From the NCBI RefSeq assembly GCF_000172555.1, contig NZ_ABOX02000004.1, positions 225,191 through 289,190 of the forward strand: a stretch of DNA of 64,000 nt, written 5' to 3'. A model generated the notes under the pieces. It did not search any database. It was not told the DNA's origin and was given only the letters and a program-made list of their open reading frames with translations. The position numbers were made by a program, and so were the translations under genes. Source of the DNA: Pedosphaera parvula Ellin514 (GTDB lineage Bacteria; Verrucomicrobiota; Verrucomicrobiia; Limisphaerales; Pedosphaeraceae). Below are positions 8,525 to 17,231 of this stretch, piece by piece (the first letter of the stretch is position 1; every line of letters begins with the position of its first letter).

Positions 8525-9151
8525 TTAAGCGGGTTGATGTACTCCGACATTCTGCTGCTGACTGATAAACTTGTTAAGCAGCATCCGGGTGATCATATTC
8601 AGGGATTCAAATACTCCCTCGCACTTGTGAGCCACTGAAGTAAAGGACGGGACCTGAACTTCGCGATTGTTCAGCAAATATTCCATGTATTCCACTGGCG
8701 CCACGTTTGGCAAATCCTGCTTGTTATATTGCAGCACATATGGAATGTCCGTGAGATTCAACTTCAATGACTTGAGATTCTCTTCCAGGTTCTGAAAACT
8801 CTCCACGTTCTCCGCCATTTTCTCGTATTGCGAATCCGCGACGAACACAATGCCGTCGACTCCGCGCAACACCAATTGCCTGGTGGTATTATAAATCACC
8901 TGCCCCGGGACGGTGTAGAGTTGAAACTTGGTTTTAAAACCTTTGATCGACATCGCCTCGATGGGCAGGAAGTCGAAGAACAGGGTTCGATCCGAACTGG
9001 TTGCGAGTGAAACAAGCTTGCCCTTGTTTCCAGCCGCAGTTTGCACATGGTCGTGCACCTGGACCAGATTGGTTGTTTTACCGCCCATGGCCGGACCGTA
9101 ATATACGATCTTGACCTGCAGTTCTTTTGTTGCCTGGTTTATTATGGCCAT
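8525..9151 (-). CDS. MglA-like small Ras-family GTPase
   Basis: A 208-residue bacterial small GTPase that would switch between GTP and GDP states to control polarity, motility or another surface process. The P-loop is GPAMGGKTT (residues 19-27), switch II is YTVPGQVIYN (79-88), and the base-recognition motif is NKQD (143-146). The MglA-typical segment DRTLFFDFLPIE is at 54-65. The C-terminus carries the extension ISQQQNVGVHQPA. It lies between the large roadblock protein (5 bases upstream) and the MglB-like protein (3 bases downstream). No motility motor genes are seen nearby, so the output is unknown. Confidence 0.92.
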   Translation of the reverse strand: MAIINQATKELQVKIVYYGPAMGGKTTNLVQVHDHVQTAAGNKGKLVSLATSSDRTLFFDFLPIEAMSIKGFKTKFQLYTVPGQVIYNTTRQLVLRGVDGIVFVADSQYEKMAENVESFQNLEENLKSLKLNLTDIPYVLQYNKQDLPNVAPVEYMEYLLNNREVQVPSFTSVAHKCEGVFESLNMITRMLLNKFISQQQNVGVHQPA

Positions 9152-9156
9152 AAGTT

Positions 9157-11265
9157 TTATTGCTTGGGTTTACGATCCAGTTCTGCTGCGAGCCCTGCCA
9201 GTTGTGCCGTGGGCATCGGTTGTCCGGCTACGCCGAACGCCGCGAAATAAATGGCGCCGACCCGGAAAATCTTCCACGGAATATTTCCAACTGTGAAATT
9301 CAAGTTATTCAGATCGCCCATGCGAAGTTCCTTCGTAGTCTGGCTTACCTTGGTGAAAATTGCCGGGAGGAATCCAGCCATTGTATCTGCGTTGACATCG
9401 GCGGAAACTTTGCTGGCGACCAGTAATCCGTCTGGAAGCGCGATCAGCGCGCCACCAATTCCCGGCAGGGAGGCAGCCTTGCCCACGATATCGTTTGGCG
9501 TGGCATAGCGTTGCAGGAAACTGGTGCCGATCTTGGCGCCTTTCTTGATCTGCAGTGCGGGATCGTTCGGGTTGTCTGAACCTTCTTTCTGGAAGTAATT
9601 CGTTTCCATCGACTTTGATTCCTGCGTGACATCCACCATTGCCGGAACTGTGCTCTGAGCGGGTGGAGTGCTGGTCGGCGTGAGGGCCTGAGGCTTTGAT
9701 CCATTGGCAAACAGATCCGGAATTTCTTCCGAAATTGAGATCTTTTTGGCCGCCCTTGGTGTTCTGAGTTCCGCGAGGAACAGCGGAGTCACAATTTTCA
9801 AAGGCAATTCGAGGAGAACCGCGTCATGCTCTGAAACTCCATTTGCCACCGGTGGCCGAATCCAGGATCGAACGACTGCCCAGGAGAAAGCCAGTTTGCC
9901 TGCTTTCATGGCTGCTTCCACGGTTACATATGGCAGGCCGACCAGCGCTCCCGGCTTGTTCATCAAATCTATCTCACGTTTCACCGGATCAGGCCACCCT
10001 TGTGACAAGTCCTTCAATGGTGCAGCAATACATTTGGTTTCTTCGGTTATCGCAGGAACCACGGGCGCAGCGAGCGTTGGAGCCGGGGCTGTTGACGTAA
10101 AGGTTATGGGTGTGCTTGGCGCAAGTTGCGGTGCAGCCGGGGTCGCCACTCCGATCGGATTAAACCGAATGGGCGCCGGTTGCTCAATTGGTGTAACCGG
10201 AGCGGGTTGAGGCTGCGCCACAGCGGGCCGGGAAGGTGCCAGATCCCGTAAAGCGGCAGAAATCGGTATGGCGTCCGGGTCCCCGGAAGGAACGGCGCCT
10301 GCCGCGGGCGGTGCCGTTGGCACAATGGGTGAAAATATCGGGCGCGCAGGTTGAACCGGTTGGGCGGGCTGCACGGACTGGGTCGGTGCTGGAGTGGTGC
10401 GGCGGAAAATCGGCTGTTCGCCAGCGGGCTCAGTAGCGAGCGGCGGAGCACCGATAGGACGAACGGGCACCGCAGGGGTTACCCGGACCGCTGGAGGTGT
10501 GGGCGCGAGCGGAGAGATTGGTGTCACCGGCGCTGCACGCATTGCGGGGATAGGAACAGCTGGAGCGATCGGAGCAGCAGGCGCTGCCGGCCGGGGAGCC
10601 TGAGTGGATTCAGGCGAAGTGGAAAAGCCATTCCGTTTGTGCGAAGCATCCTGCGGCACAGCTGCCGGCTTCGCAGACTCGTTCTGTTTGAGCGAAGGAG
10701 TTTTGGAAATTGTGACACGGGTTTGACCGCTGAAAGGCCCGGTGACTTCAGGGGGAACTTCGATAACCTTCTGCGAGGGACGCCGTGCGATCAACCCGGG
10801 ATTGACCCGCGACAGGATTTCGGCAAGCGGAAGGTCCACCATCGTGCGGTCCCGGTCATTTTCAGGAGAAAACGTTCCAGGAGGTGAAGTCTGGCGTAAT
10901 TCGCCAAACGAAATTCTTACGGCTCCGGTGGCCAATTGAGTATGTACCTTTTGCACCGGCACGAAAAGCTCGGCTTCGCCGACGTCATTTTGTCGCACAC
11001 GGCCTGCAAGCTCCGGAGGCAATTTGGCAATTACCGCCCGAAGTGAAACAGCGAAGCGTGAACCGGCGACCGGGGGTGGCGTCGGCCGGGAGGCATCCAC
11101 TGTTGGCGTCGGCCGGGCATGAGCCTCGGGACGCGCACTGGCCGCTCTGGCACCTGGAGCACGGGAGGCAGGCTTGGGTGCAGACGAAGCCGGGCGATAA
11201 TCCGCAGTCGCCACACTGGCTTCTTCAACACGCTTGCCGAAAAGTTTCTTAAGGGTATTGAACAT
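9157..11265 (-). CDS. Large proline-rich protein with C-terminal roadblock domain
   Basis: A 702-residue cytoplasmic protein, first in the leftward operon with the MglA and MglB homologues. It starts MFNTLKKLFGKRV. A domain at about 70-175 (VSLRAVIAKLPPEL to DRTMVDLPLAEILSRVNPGLI) is repeated in diverged form at about 415-515 (IAAPLKDLSQGW to LLELPLKIVTPLFLAELR). A Pro/Ala-rich disordered linker of some 230 residues separates them. The last 130 residues look like a roadblock fold: NDIVGKAASLPGIGGALIAL, PDGLLVASKVSADV, MAGFLPAIFTKVSQT. I know no name for the repeated domain. The protein probably scaffolds the GTPase and roadblock partners (inference). Confidence 0.75.
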   Translation of the reverse strand: MFNTLKKLFGKRVEEASVATADYRPASSAPKPASRAPGARAASARPEAHARPTPTVDASRPTPPPVAGSRFAVSLRAVIAKLPPELAGRVRQNDVGEAELFVPVQKVHTQLATGAVRISFGELRQTSPPGTFSPENDRDRTMVDLPLAEILSRVNPGLIARRPSQKVIEVPPEVTGPFSGQTRVTISKTPSLKQNESAKPAAVPQDASHKRNGFSTSPESTQAPRPAAPAAPIAPAVPIPAMRAAPVTPISPLAPTPPAVRVTPAVPVRPIGAPPLATEPAGEQPIFRRTTPAPTQSVQPAQPVQPARPIFSPIVPTAPPAAGAVPSGDPDAIPISAALRDLAPSRPAVAQPQPAPVTPIEQPAPIRFNPIGVATPAAPQLAPSTPITFTSTAPAPTLAAPVVPAITEETKCIAAPLKDLSQGWPDPVKREIDLMNKPGALVGLPYVTVEAAMKAGKLAFSWAVVRSWIRPPVANGVSEHDAVLLELPLKIVTPLFLAELRTPRAAKKISISEEIPDLFANGSKPQALTPTSTPPAQSTVPAMVDVTQESKSMETNYFQKEGSDNPNDPALQIKKGAKIGTSFLQRYATPNDIVGKAASLPGIGGALIALPDGLLVASKVSADVNADTMAGFLPAIFTKVSQTTKELRMGDLNNLNFTVGNIPWKIFRVGAIYFAAFGVAGQPMPTAQLAGLAAELDRKPKQ

Positions 11266-11761
11266 TTGACCTGGTTATATTTTTGACACTGCTGTCACAT
11301 TTCATCGACATCGGTAACCCGGCATTACGACGACTGGGATCCACGCTATTCATTATCATCCGCCAGTTTCTGTTTCGTTCGCGACTTGCGCGCAAGGGCT
11401 CAAACCCTTCGTTCCGGTCGCTGCTGCCATGGTTACTGTGCGACATTTGTTTACTTGATCCTCTGCCCATTCGTTCGTGATAATTGAACAGGCAAGAAGC
11501 GTGCCACCAATACACTCCCCATCGTTATCCCTTATCTGGAAGGCAGGCTTTGAAGAAGTTGGGCTGGCACCCCCCCAACTTTAACCATGCCTCGCCAACG
11601 AAGGTGTCCCATGGCTGGACTGGGTGTCTATAATGGATGGAAATGAGAGCAGCATCCAACCCACCTCACTTCTGGACAAAACCAGCAGATAATGCTTTCA
11701 AAATGAAAAATGAAAAAGATTCACTTTTTTCGGAACGCGGAATGCTACTTGCTTAAGTGTC
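11266..11761. other. Divergent intergenic region, regulatory
   Basis: These 496 bases separate the two divergent signalling operons, so both promoters should lie here. I see no convincing coding frame. Near the rightward gene there is an AT-rich stretch with two tandem AAATGAA units (11701-11714). I cannot assign a promoter with confidence. Confidence 0.5.
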
Positions 11762-12880
11762 ATGACAGATGCGGACAACCAGTTAACAAAACCGGCATCA
11801 TCGGTCCCTAAAGATCTGAACAACATTATGTCTACGCAACCAAAAATCCTGCTCGTGGATGATGACCAGGATTTGCTGGATTTGTATAAGGAGATGCTCT
11901 CCGAATTACCAAGCCAGCCGGAAATCTTCACCTCGTCCACAGGTGCGCGCGCGATGACCATGATGGATGCCGAGCCCTTCACACTATTAATCTGCGATTT
12001 AAACATGCCGAAGATGGATGGCTTGCAAGTGCTCTCCATTGTGCGTCGCAAATATCCGGACCTCCGAACGGTCGTCCTCACCTCGGTGATGGATGAACAA
12101 TTTCGCTCCCGCGTTTACAGCCTGGGCGTTGATTTGTTTTGGCAGAAGCCTGGTTCGAGCGAGGAGATCAAACAATTTCTGGAATGTCTGGAATCTCTCC
12201 TCGGTCGGGATACGCAAACCGGCTTCCGCGGTGTTCAGAGCAAGAGCCTGGTCGATATCATCCAGTTGGAATGCATATCTCAAAGTTCGACCGTGCTCAA
12301 AATCAAGAACGGCTCTCTCTGTGGCAAAATTTGGATCAATAATGGCGAAATTTTTGATGCGACCGTGGACGGCTTGGAAGGGGAAGCGGCGTTCCACAAA
12401 GTTCTTTCCTGGAAATCGGGAAACTTCGAGGTCCTGTCGGCCGAACCCAACCACCCGAGAGTAATCACCAACTCCTACCATGCCTTGTTGCTTGAAACAG
12501 TTCAGGCTCAAGATGAAGCCCAGGATTCTTCCAAACCTAATGTCAAAAGTGTTTCCATTCTTTCCACGCTCGCAAAAATTCCAGGAGTGGAATTCATTTT
12601 GTCATTGAACACGAAGAACGAAAAAGGCATTGAGTCGCGGGGACTGGAAAATCCGGATCAAGTTGCCAAATGGTCAAAGCAGGCGATCAAACAGTCTCGC
12701 GGACTTGGTGAATTGCTTGGCGCGGGCCAGTTACAACAGGTTGAAGGACTCGGGCCGCAACGGCACGTCACACTCGCATCCAACGACGATGCAGACATCT
12801 GCGTTGGCTGGCAACAGAACCAATCACTGCCACAAATCCGTGAATCGATGAAAACCCTGCTTGCCTTATGGGTCTCTTAA
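11762..12880 (+). CDS. Response regulator with DUF4388 (PATAN) and roadblock-like C-terminus
   Basis: A 372-residue signalling protein. Residues 28-145 form a receiver domain: LLVDDDQD (acidic pocket), the phospho-acceptor Asp79 in LLICDLNMPKMDG, VLTS, and Lys129 in WQKPG. Residues 150-245 form a DUF4388/PATAN domain (KSLVDIIQLECISQSSTVLKI, GKIWINNGEIFDATV, LEGEAAFHKVLSWKSGNFEV). The last 115 residues (LAKIPGVEFILSLNTKNEKG to RESMKTLLALWV) look like a roadblock domain. A second possible start is the ATG at 11828. It heads a rightward operon that diverges from the MglA operon, suggesting a shared pathway with an unlinked histidine kinase. Confidence 0.88.
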   Translation: MTDADNQLTKPASSVPKDLNNIMSTQPKILLVDDDQDLLDLYKEMLSELPSQPEIFTSSTGARAMTMMDAEPFTLLICDLNMPKMDGLQVLSIVRRKYPDLRTVVLTSVMDEQFRSRVYSLGVDLFWQKPGSSEEIKQFLECLESLLGRDTQTGFRGVQSKSLVDIIQLECISQSSTVLKIKNGSLCGKIWINNGEIFDATVDGLEGEAAFHKVLSWKSGNFEVLSAEPNHPRVITNSYHALLLETVQAQDEAQDSSKPNVKSVSILSTLAKIPGVEFILSLNTKNEKGIESRGLENPDQVAKWSKQAIKQSRGLGELLGAGQLQQVEGLGPQRHVTLASNDDADICVGWQQNQSLPQIRESMKTLLALWVS

Positions 12881-13170
12881 ACCTTTTCGCCAAACCGGCT
12901 GCCAAGCTCACCCCCCTGCCCTCGGGCAGCTTCACGGTGGATCGGGAAGGGCGTCTTCTCATCTCAACCCTCGGCCAGGCCTTTCCAGAGGAATTGGTGA
13001 GTGAAATTGCAAGTGTTGTCCTATCCACCTTTCAAAACGCACAGGCGGCGAGACTGCCCCTCTCCCAGATTATCCTGCGTTACAATAGCTTAAAAATTAC
13101 CGCTCGTGAGTTGCGTGGCGGCGCCATAGTGTTTTTAGCCCCACAAGTTTTATCCAGCAAGCGAAATTAA
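12868..13170 (+). CDS. Small roadblock-like protein
   Basis: A 100-residue protein that overlaps the end of the response regulator gene by 13 bases, which implies translational coupling. After the start MGLLNLFAKPAAKL come FTVDREGRLLISTL, AFPEELVSEIASVVLSTFQNAQ, LILRYNSLK-type and RGGAIVFLAPQ elements. This order of strand, helix and strand resembles a minimal roadblock/LC7 fold. The assignment is mine from pattern alone. It may bind the roadblock-like end of its neighbour or the MglA GTPase. Confidence 0.55.
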   Translation: MGLLNLFAKPAAKLTPLPSGSFTVDREGRLLISTLGQAFPEELVSEIASVVLSTFQNAQAARLPLSQIILRYNSLKITARELRGGAIVFLAPQVLSSKRN

Positions 13171-13194
13171 CCTTAACCTCCAACCGCAACGCTT

Positions 13195-13599
13195 ATGCAA
13201 GAAAAGAAAATGGACCAACTCATTCAGCAGTTGGAGACCTATACCGAGTGCTGGAAACAGTTTAATTATTTCGTAAATCTTGCCCGGACCAAAAAGTTCG
13301 GCAGCGAGGACGAAGGCCAGTTTCTGGAAACCAAGACCGTGATCGTACAGCAATTGGAATCGATCCTGGCCTCCATCGAAGCCGGCACTCCCGCGAAGGA
13401 CGAGGTCCTGGGCCTCATCGGCAATGCCCCTTCCCTGCGCTTCCTTGGTGAAATGAATGATTCCGCCTTGCGCAATCTCGAAAGCCAGTGGCACAAGCTG
13501 TACATCGGCTGGCACTCTGTGCTTGGCCAGTTAAAGGTTCAGCGACAACATTTGGAATCCAAAACGATCTTTGGTTCCATGTTCGAGAAAAAGAAGTAG
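13195..13599 (+). CDS. Unrecognised helical protein in the signalling operon
   Basis: A 134-residue soluble protein without a recognised domain. It looks almost wholly helical and charged: MDQLIQQLETYTECWKQFNYF, then ETKTVIVQQLESILASIEAG, then LGQLKVQRQHLESKTIFGSMFEKKK. There is no signal peptide or membrane segment. It lies 24 bases after the small roadblock-like gene and is probably in its operon. A structural or adaptor role is plausible, but nothing in the sequence specifies one. Confidence 0.6.
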   Translation: MQEKKMDQLIQQLETYTECWKQFNYFVNLARTKKFGSEDEGQFLETKTVIVQQLESILASIEAGTPAKDEVLGLIGNAPSLRFLGEMNDSALRNLESQWHKLYIGWHSVLGQLKVQRQHLESKTIFGSMFEKKK

Positions 13600-13628
13600 A
13601 TATAATCCTCCGAGTTCAGTCTCAGATA

Positions 13629-13690
13629 CAGGGTTGGGAGACAACCCTGCTCTCCACAGTATCTCAGGAATGCGGAAAACCCGCATTTCC
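13629..13690 (+). terminator. Two hairpins at the end of the response-regulator operon
   Basis: CAGGGTTG (13629-13636) pairs with CAACCCTG (13642-13649). A second hairpin pairs AATGCGG (13669-13675) with CCGCATT (13681-13687). There is no strong T tract, so termination here is only probable. The hairpins separate the signalling operon from uppP. Confidence 0.4.
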
Positions 13691-13728
13691 TGCTTGTCAG
13701 GCGCGGCATTTTCCCTTCTAACCAACGC

Positions 13729-14517
13729 ATGCCTGATTGGATTAGCATACTCATTCTTGGGATCATCGAAGGAATCACGGAATTCCTACCGGTATCCTCC
13801 ACCGGCCATCTCCTCATCGCCGAACATTGGCTGCCCAAACAATCCGACCTTTTCAATATCGTCATCCAGTCTGGCGCAGTAATCGCCGTCATTCCCATTT
13901 TCTGGGGCCGAATCACCCAGTTTTTCACGCGCTGGACGGAGCCAAAGACACGAGATTACCTCCTAAAGATCATTGTCGCCTTTGTTATCACCGGTGCCGG
14001 AGGGTTCATCCTTGAAAAAAAAGGATTCAAACTACCCGAGAAAGCATTCCCCATTGGCCTGGCCCTGCTCATCGGCGGCGTGCTCTTTCTTTTGGTTGAA
14101 TTTCTGATTCGTGGTAAAAAATTAAGCAACGAAGTCACCTGGTCGGTGGCCTTTGCAGTAGGCATTGGCCAATTGATCGCCGCCGTATTCCCCGGTTCTT
14201 CCCGCTCCGGAACCACGATCATTCTCGCATTGCTTTTAGGTCTCAGCCGCCCTGCGGCAACCGAGTTTACCTTCCTCGTGGGTATTCCGACCATGCTCGC
14301 GGCTGGTGGACTGAAGATTTTTAAGGCCTGCTTCCATCACGGCGTCAATGCCCCACACGAAAATTGGAGCATGGTCGCCTTGGGAACCATTGTCTCGGCA
14401 ATTGTCTCATTTATTGCCGTCAAATGGCTCCTGCGCTACGTGCAAACGCACACTTTCAACGCTTTCGGCTGGTACCGAATCGCAGTGGGAATTCTAGTCC
14501 TGCTTTTTCTGCGCTAA
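13729..14517 (+). CDS. uppP: Undecaprenyl-diphosphatase
   Basis: A 262-residue integral membrane enzyme that dephosphorylates undecaprenyl diphosphate to recycle the lipid carrier for peptidoglycan and other envelope polymers. Overexpression of the family gives bacitracin resistance. The two signature motifs are present: EGITEFLPVSSTGH (residues 14-27) and PGSSRSGTT near the middle. About seven to eight hydrophobic helices follow the usual spacing. The 3' end overlaps the convergent sugar dehydrogenase gene by 24 bases. Confidence 0.95.
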   Translation: MPDWISILILGIIEGITEFLPVSSTGHLLIAEHWLPKQSDLFNIVIQSGAVIAVIPIFWGRITQFFTRWTEPKTRDYLLKIIVAFVITGAGGFILEKKGFKLPEKAFPIGLALLIGGVLFLLVEFLIRGKKLSNEVTWSVAFAVGIGQLIAAVFPGSSRSGTTIILALLLGLSRPAATEFTFLVGIPTMLAAGGLKIFKACFHHGVNAPHENWSMVALGTIVSAIVSFIAVKWLLRYVQTHTFNAFGWYRIAVGILVLLFLR

Positions 14518-16002
14518 GGGCTCCTTCGGTTCGCCTGTGTATTCGATCCGGACGATCTGGGAGTCCAGATTGTTTTCCCAGGCAGTCCCATATTCTATCA
14601 GATAGAGGCAGCCATCAGGCCCCAATTCCATGTCCATGGGACGTTTGAATGTCATGTGCGGACAGAATTGTTCCATTTTGGCTATGTTATCCTTTTCATC
14701 GAGGTGAACCGCCAAGATCCAGTTGCGCGACCACTCGTACAGGAAGAGCGTATGATCAAATTCGCGCGGCAATTTATGTTCCGACTTTAACTTCGGGTCA
14801 TAATAATAAACCGGCCCGGCCATCGCCGTCCGTCCGCCACTGCCTAAAGCAGGAAATTTGGCTGAAGGCCCGTAGGTATAGGAGATGAAAGCCGGTTGAG
14901 CCGGGGGTAATTCCTTGATCCCGGTATTATTGGGTGAGTTGTTAACCGGTTTGGCAACATCGAACCGTTCTCCCGAAGTCTGCTTTTCAAAATCATGCTT
15001 CCAGTAGGCTTTATTTTCGCCGAGGAAGTAAGGCCAGCCAAAGAATCCGGCAGAACGGGCCTGGTTAAATTCATCCATTCCAGCCGGTCCACGACCTTCC
15101 TTGAAGGTTTGAGCATCCGGACCCACATCACCCCAATAGAGAAAGCCGGTCTTTTGATCAATGGAGATGCGGAAAGGATTGCGGCAGCCCATCGCGAAAA
15201 TTTCCGGACGAGTGCCCATGGTGCCGGGCTTGAAAAGATTACCTTTGGGAATCTTCACTGAGCCATCTGGCTGAGGGGTTATACGCAGCACCTTGCCTCG
15301 CAAATCATTGGCATTGGCCGCTGATTTTTGCGCATCCCAAGGGCTGCGTCCTGGACGCTCGTCGCTCGGAGAGAAGCCATCGGAAGCAAAGGGATTAGTA
15401 TTGTCGCCGGTGGAGAGATAGAGATTTCCCTTGGAATCGAATGCCAGCGAACCACCCGAATGACAGCATTGCTCACGCTGGGTGGCGACCCGCAGCATCA
15501 CCTTCTCCGACGCCATATCCAGCTTGTTATCCTTTAAAGTAAACCGCGACAGGATATTTTCGCCTGCCTTCTCTCCATTCTTGTCGGTCTTGGTTTCGGG
15601 TGGAGAGTAGTAGAGATAAATCCAGTTATTCTTCAAAAAATTGGGATCCAAAGTCACACCAAGCAATCCGTCTTCCAAGTGGAGTTTGATATAATCCTCC
15701 ACTTCGAGTTTTCCGATAACAATGGTTGCCTTAGTTTCGGGTTGGTACATTTTAACTGTCCCATCGCGTTGGGCATAGAACACCCGGCCATCACCCGCGA
15801 CCGCCAGTTCCATCGGATCTTTCACTGAGTCGATGATTTTGCCGTTGCCTTCGACATCCTTATCCGCATCGAGAATCACCTTTTTAAATGCCCCGTCCGA
15901 TTGTGGACCGGAAGGAAGTGGTGCATCACCGGCCTGCGAACTGGCCAGGAATGCGCTGGTGCAGAAAGTGAGGCTTAATAGCTTAAGAACGGGGTTTTTC
16001 AT
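14494..16002 (-). CDS. Secreted PQQ-dependent sugar dehydrogenase-like protein
   Basis: A 502-residue periplasmic beta-propeller of the glucose/sorbosone dehydrogenase family, which oxidises sugars with PQQ as cofactor. A signal peptide (VLKLLSLTFCTSAFLASSQAG) opens the protein. Family motifs are DPMELAVAGDGRVFYAQRDG, DGLLGVTLDPNF, SGGSLAFDSKGNLYLSTGDN, and CRNPFRISIDQKTGFLYWGD. The terminal blades include KRPMDMELGPDGCLYLIEYG. The substrate is not predictable, and in Verrucomicrobia and Planctomycetes such domains are often on secreted proteins of unknown substrate. It ends inside the converging uppP gene. Confidence 0.88.
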   Translation of the reverse strand: MKNPVLKLLSLTFCTSAFLASSQAGDAPLPSGPQSDGAFKKVILDADKDVEGNGKIIDSVKDPMELAVAGDGRVFYAQRDGTVKMYQPETKATIVIGKLEVEDYIKLHLEDGLLGVTLDPNFLKNNWIYLYYSPPETKTDKNGEKAGENILSRFTLKDNKLDMASEKVMLRVATQREQCCHSGGSLAFDSKGNLYLSTGDNTNPFASDGFSPSDERPGRSPWDAQKSAANANDLRGKVLRITPQPDGSVKIPKGNLFKPGTMGTRPEIFAMGCRNPFRISIDQKTGFLYWGDVGPDAQTFKEGRGPAGMDEFNQARSAGFFGWPYFLGENKAYWKHDFEKQTSGERFDVAKPVNNSPNNTGIKELPPAQPAFISYTYGPSAKFPALGSGGRTAMAGPVYYYDPKLKSEHKLPREFDHTLFLYEWSRNWILAVHLDEKDNIAKMEQFCPHMTFKRPMDMELGPDGCLYLIEYGTAWENNLDSQIVRIEYTGEPKEPLAQKKQD

Positions 16003-16084
16003 CTGTTTATCAGACTGATTGGTTGCAATTAAAATTCATCCTGGTGATTGATCGCCAGGAGTATAGAACCGAATGCAAAACGGT

Positions 16085-16465
16085 TCAATGAGGATGTCCC
16101 AGCCAGAGCAGGAGCACCGGCACCAGCAGGCCCAAAACGAGTGCCGCACAAACCGGCCAGGGATTGCGGATGGAACGGAAGGCAAGCACAATGCCCAAAA
16201 GCACTGTGACGACTAAAGCAATAGCCATGGTGACTACCAAAACCTGAAAGGACGTTCGCGAGGAAGGACGTTTAACCTCGTGTTCGCTGGGATAAATCTG
16301 GTCCACGTGAACGGTCCGAAGTTTCTGCAGAAGCGTTTCTGCTTCAGCTGGCGATTTAAGCCGGTCGTGATTTACAGTCTGATACCAACCGGTGAGGACG
16401 AAAAATAGCAGCAGCGGCGCAAAAAAGACACCCAGATAGGTATGGACGCGACGCAATGTTCTCAT
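16085..16465 (-). CDS. PepSY-associated transmembrane protein
   Basis: A 126-residue membrane protein. The start MRTLRRVHTYLGVFFAPLLLFFVLTGWYQT matches the first helix of PepSY-associated TM proteins (R-x-x-H-x-x-x-G-x-F/L pattern). A periplasmic loop of about 45 residues follows, then two more hydrophobic helices. It is much shorter than full PepSY_TM proteins and has no PepSY domain itself. It lies between the LysM protein gene (34 bases upstream) and the dehydrogenase gene, all on the minus strand. The function is unknown. Confidence 0.65.
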   Translation of the reverse strand: MRTLRRVHTYLGVFFAPLLLFFVLTGWYQTVNHDRLKSPAEAETLLQKLRTVHVDQIYPSEHEVKRPSSRTSFQVLVVTMAIALVVTVLLGIVLAFRSIRNPWPVCAALVLGLLVPVLLLWLGHPH

Positions 16466-16499
16466 ATCATTCCCATCAGCTCACCTGGACAAGCGAGGC

Positions 16500-17126
16500 T
16501 TACTTGCTGGCTTTTGGTTCAGGAATCCAGAGCTTCTGACCGACCCGCAGCTTGCCGGGATTTACTTTGGGATTCGCCTTGGCGATCTGGTCGGGGCTCA
16601 CTTTCACCCCCTTCTCACGGTAGGCTTGAGCAATGAGGGAAAATGTATCCCCGGACTTAACAACATATTCGTAACCCGTTTCATCACCATGGCCGCCACT
16701 GGAGGTGGCCGTATCAGTGGATTCCGGCGGTGGCGTTTTCTGAGGCTTCTCCTTAATATGAGTCGGCGGGAGCGGGGTAGCGGTCAAGGTTTTGCCAAGG
16801 TCGGAAATCTTTTTGAGAATGAGCTCCTTATCCGCCTCACGCTTTTTATTGATTTCCTCCACGGCATCGGCAAGGCGCTTTAAATCTTCCTGCGAGGCAT
16901 AGTTGCCTGTGGGCTTGGAAACCTGTTCGCGGAGGTCTGAGAGTTCCTTCCGCAGGGCGGAGATGGTTTTGGTTTGTGCGTCCTGCGCATCGTGAAGGTC
17001 GTCAACCACCGCCTTCAACCGTTTCAAATCCTCTTCAACTTCCGGCGAGGTCGCAGGAGTCTGAGCGCGCATCGTCGCAGTTGCGCACAGCATGCAAATG
17101 ATGGCCAACCAGGAAATTCTTTTCAT
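16500..17126 (-). CDS. Secreted coiled-coil protein with C-terminal LysM domain
   Basis: A 208-residue envelope protein. It has a signal peptide (KRISWLAIICMLCATATMRAQ), a heptad-rich coiled coil from about residue 30 to 110 (VEEDLKRLKAVVDDLHDAQD, KTISALRKELSDLREQV), a Pro/Thr-rich linker, and a LysM domain (YEYVVKSGDTFSLIAQAY to GKLRVGQKLWIPEP) that should bind peptidoglycan. I chose the start at 17126 since it places the signal peptide at the N-terminus. The open frame extends to 17195 without adding a domain. Confidence 0.85.
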   Translation of the reverse strand: MKRISWLAIICMLCATATMRAQTPATSPEVEEDLKRLKAVVDDLHDAQDAQTKTISALRKELSDLREQVSKPTGNYASQEDLKRLADAVEEINKKREADKELILKKISDLGKTLTATPLPPTHIKEKPQKTPPPESTDTATSSGGHGDETGYEYVVKSGDTFSLIAQAYREKGVKVSPDQIAKANPKVNPGKLRVGQKLWIPEPKASK

Positions 17127-17193
17127 GATGCGAAAATAGAAGCCTGCGCCCCAGAGTTCAAGATTCAAAAGTGAATCTCTCTTTAAAATAAGC

Positions 17194-17221
17194 AACTTTC
17201 GACTTTGAACTTTGCGCTTTG
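17194..17221. repeat. Heptanucleotide short tandem repeat, family 2
   Basis: Four consecutive 7-base units read AACTTTC, GACTTTG, AACTTTG and CGCTTTG. The array lies just upstream of prmC, between two divergent genes. A related array on the opposite strand is at 62799-62829. Confidence 0.65.
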
Positions 17222-17231
17222 CACCTATTTT

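Noticed and set aside
11249..11515. Short minus-strand frame before the large roadblock protein
   Set aside because: It overlaps the start of the supported gene and its product (rich in Asn, Ser and Arg) has no domain or signal.
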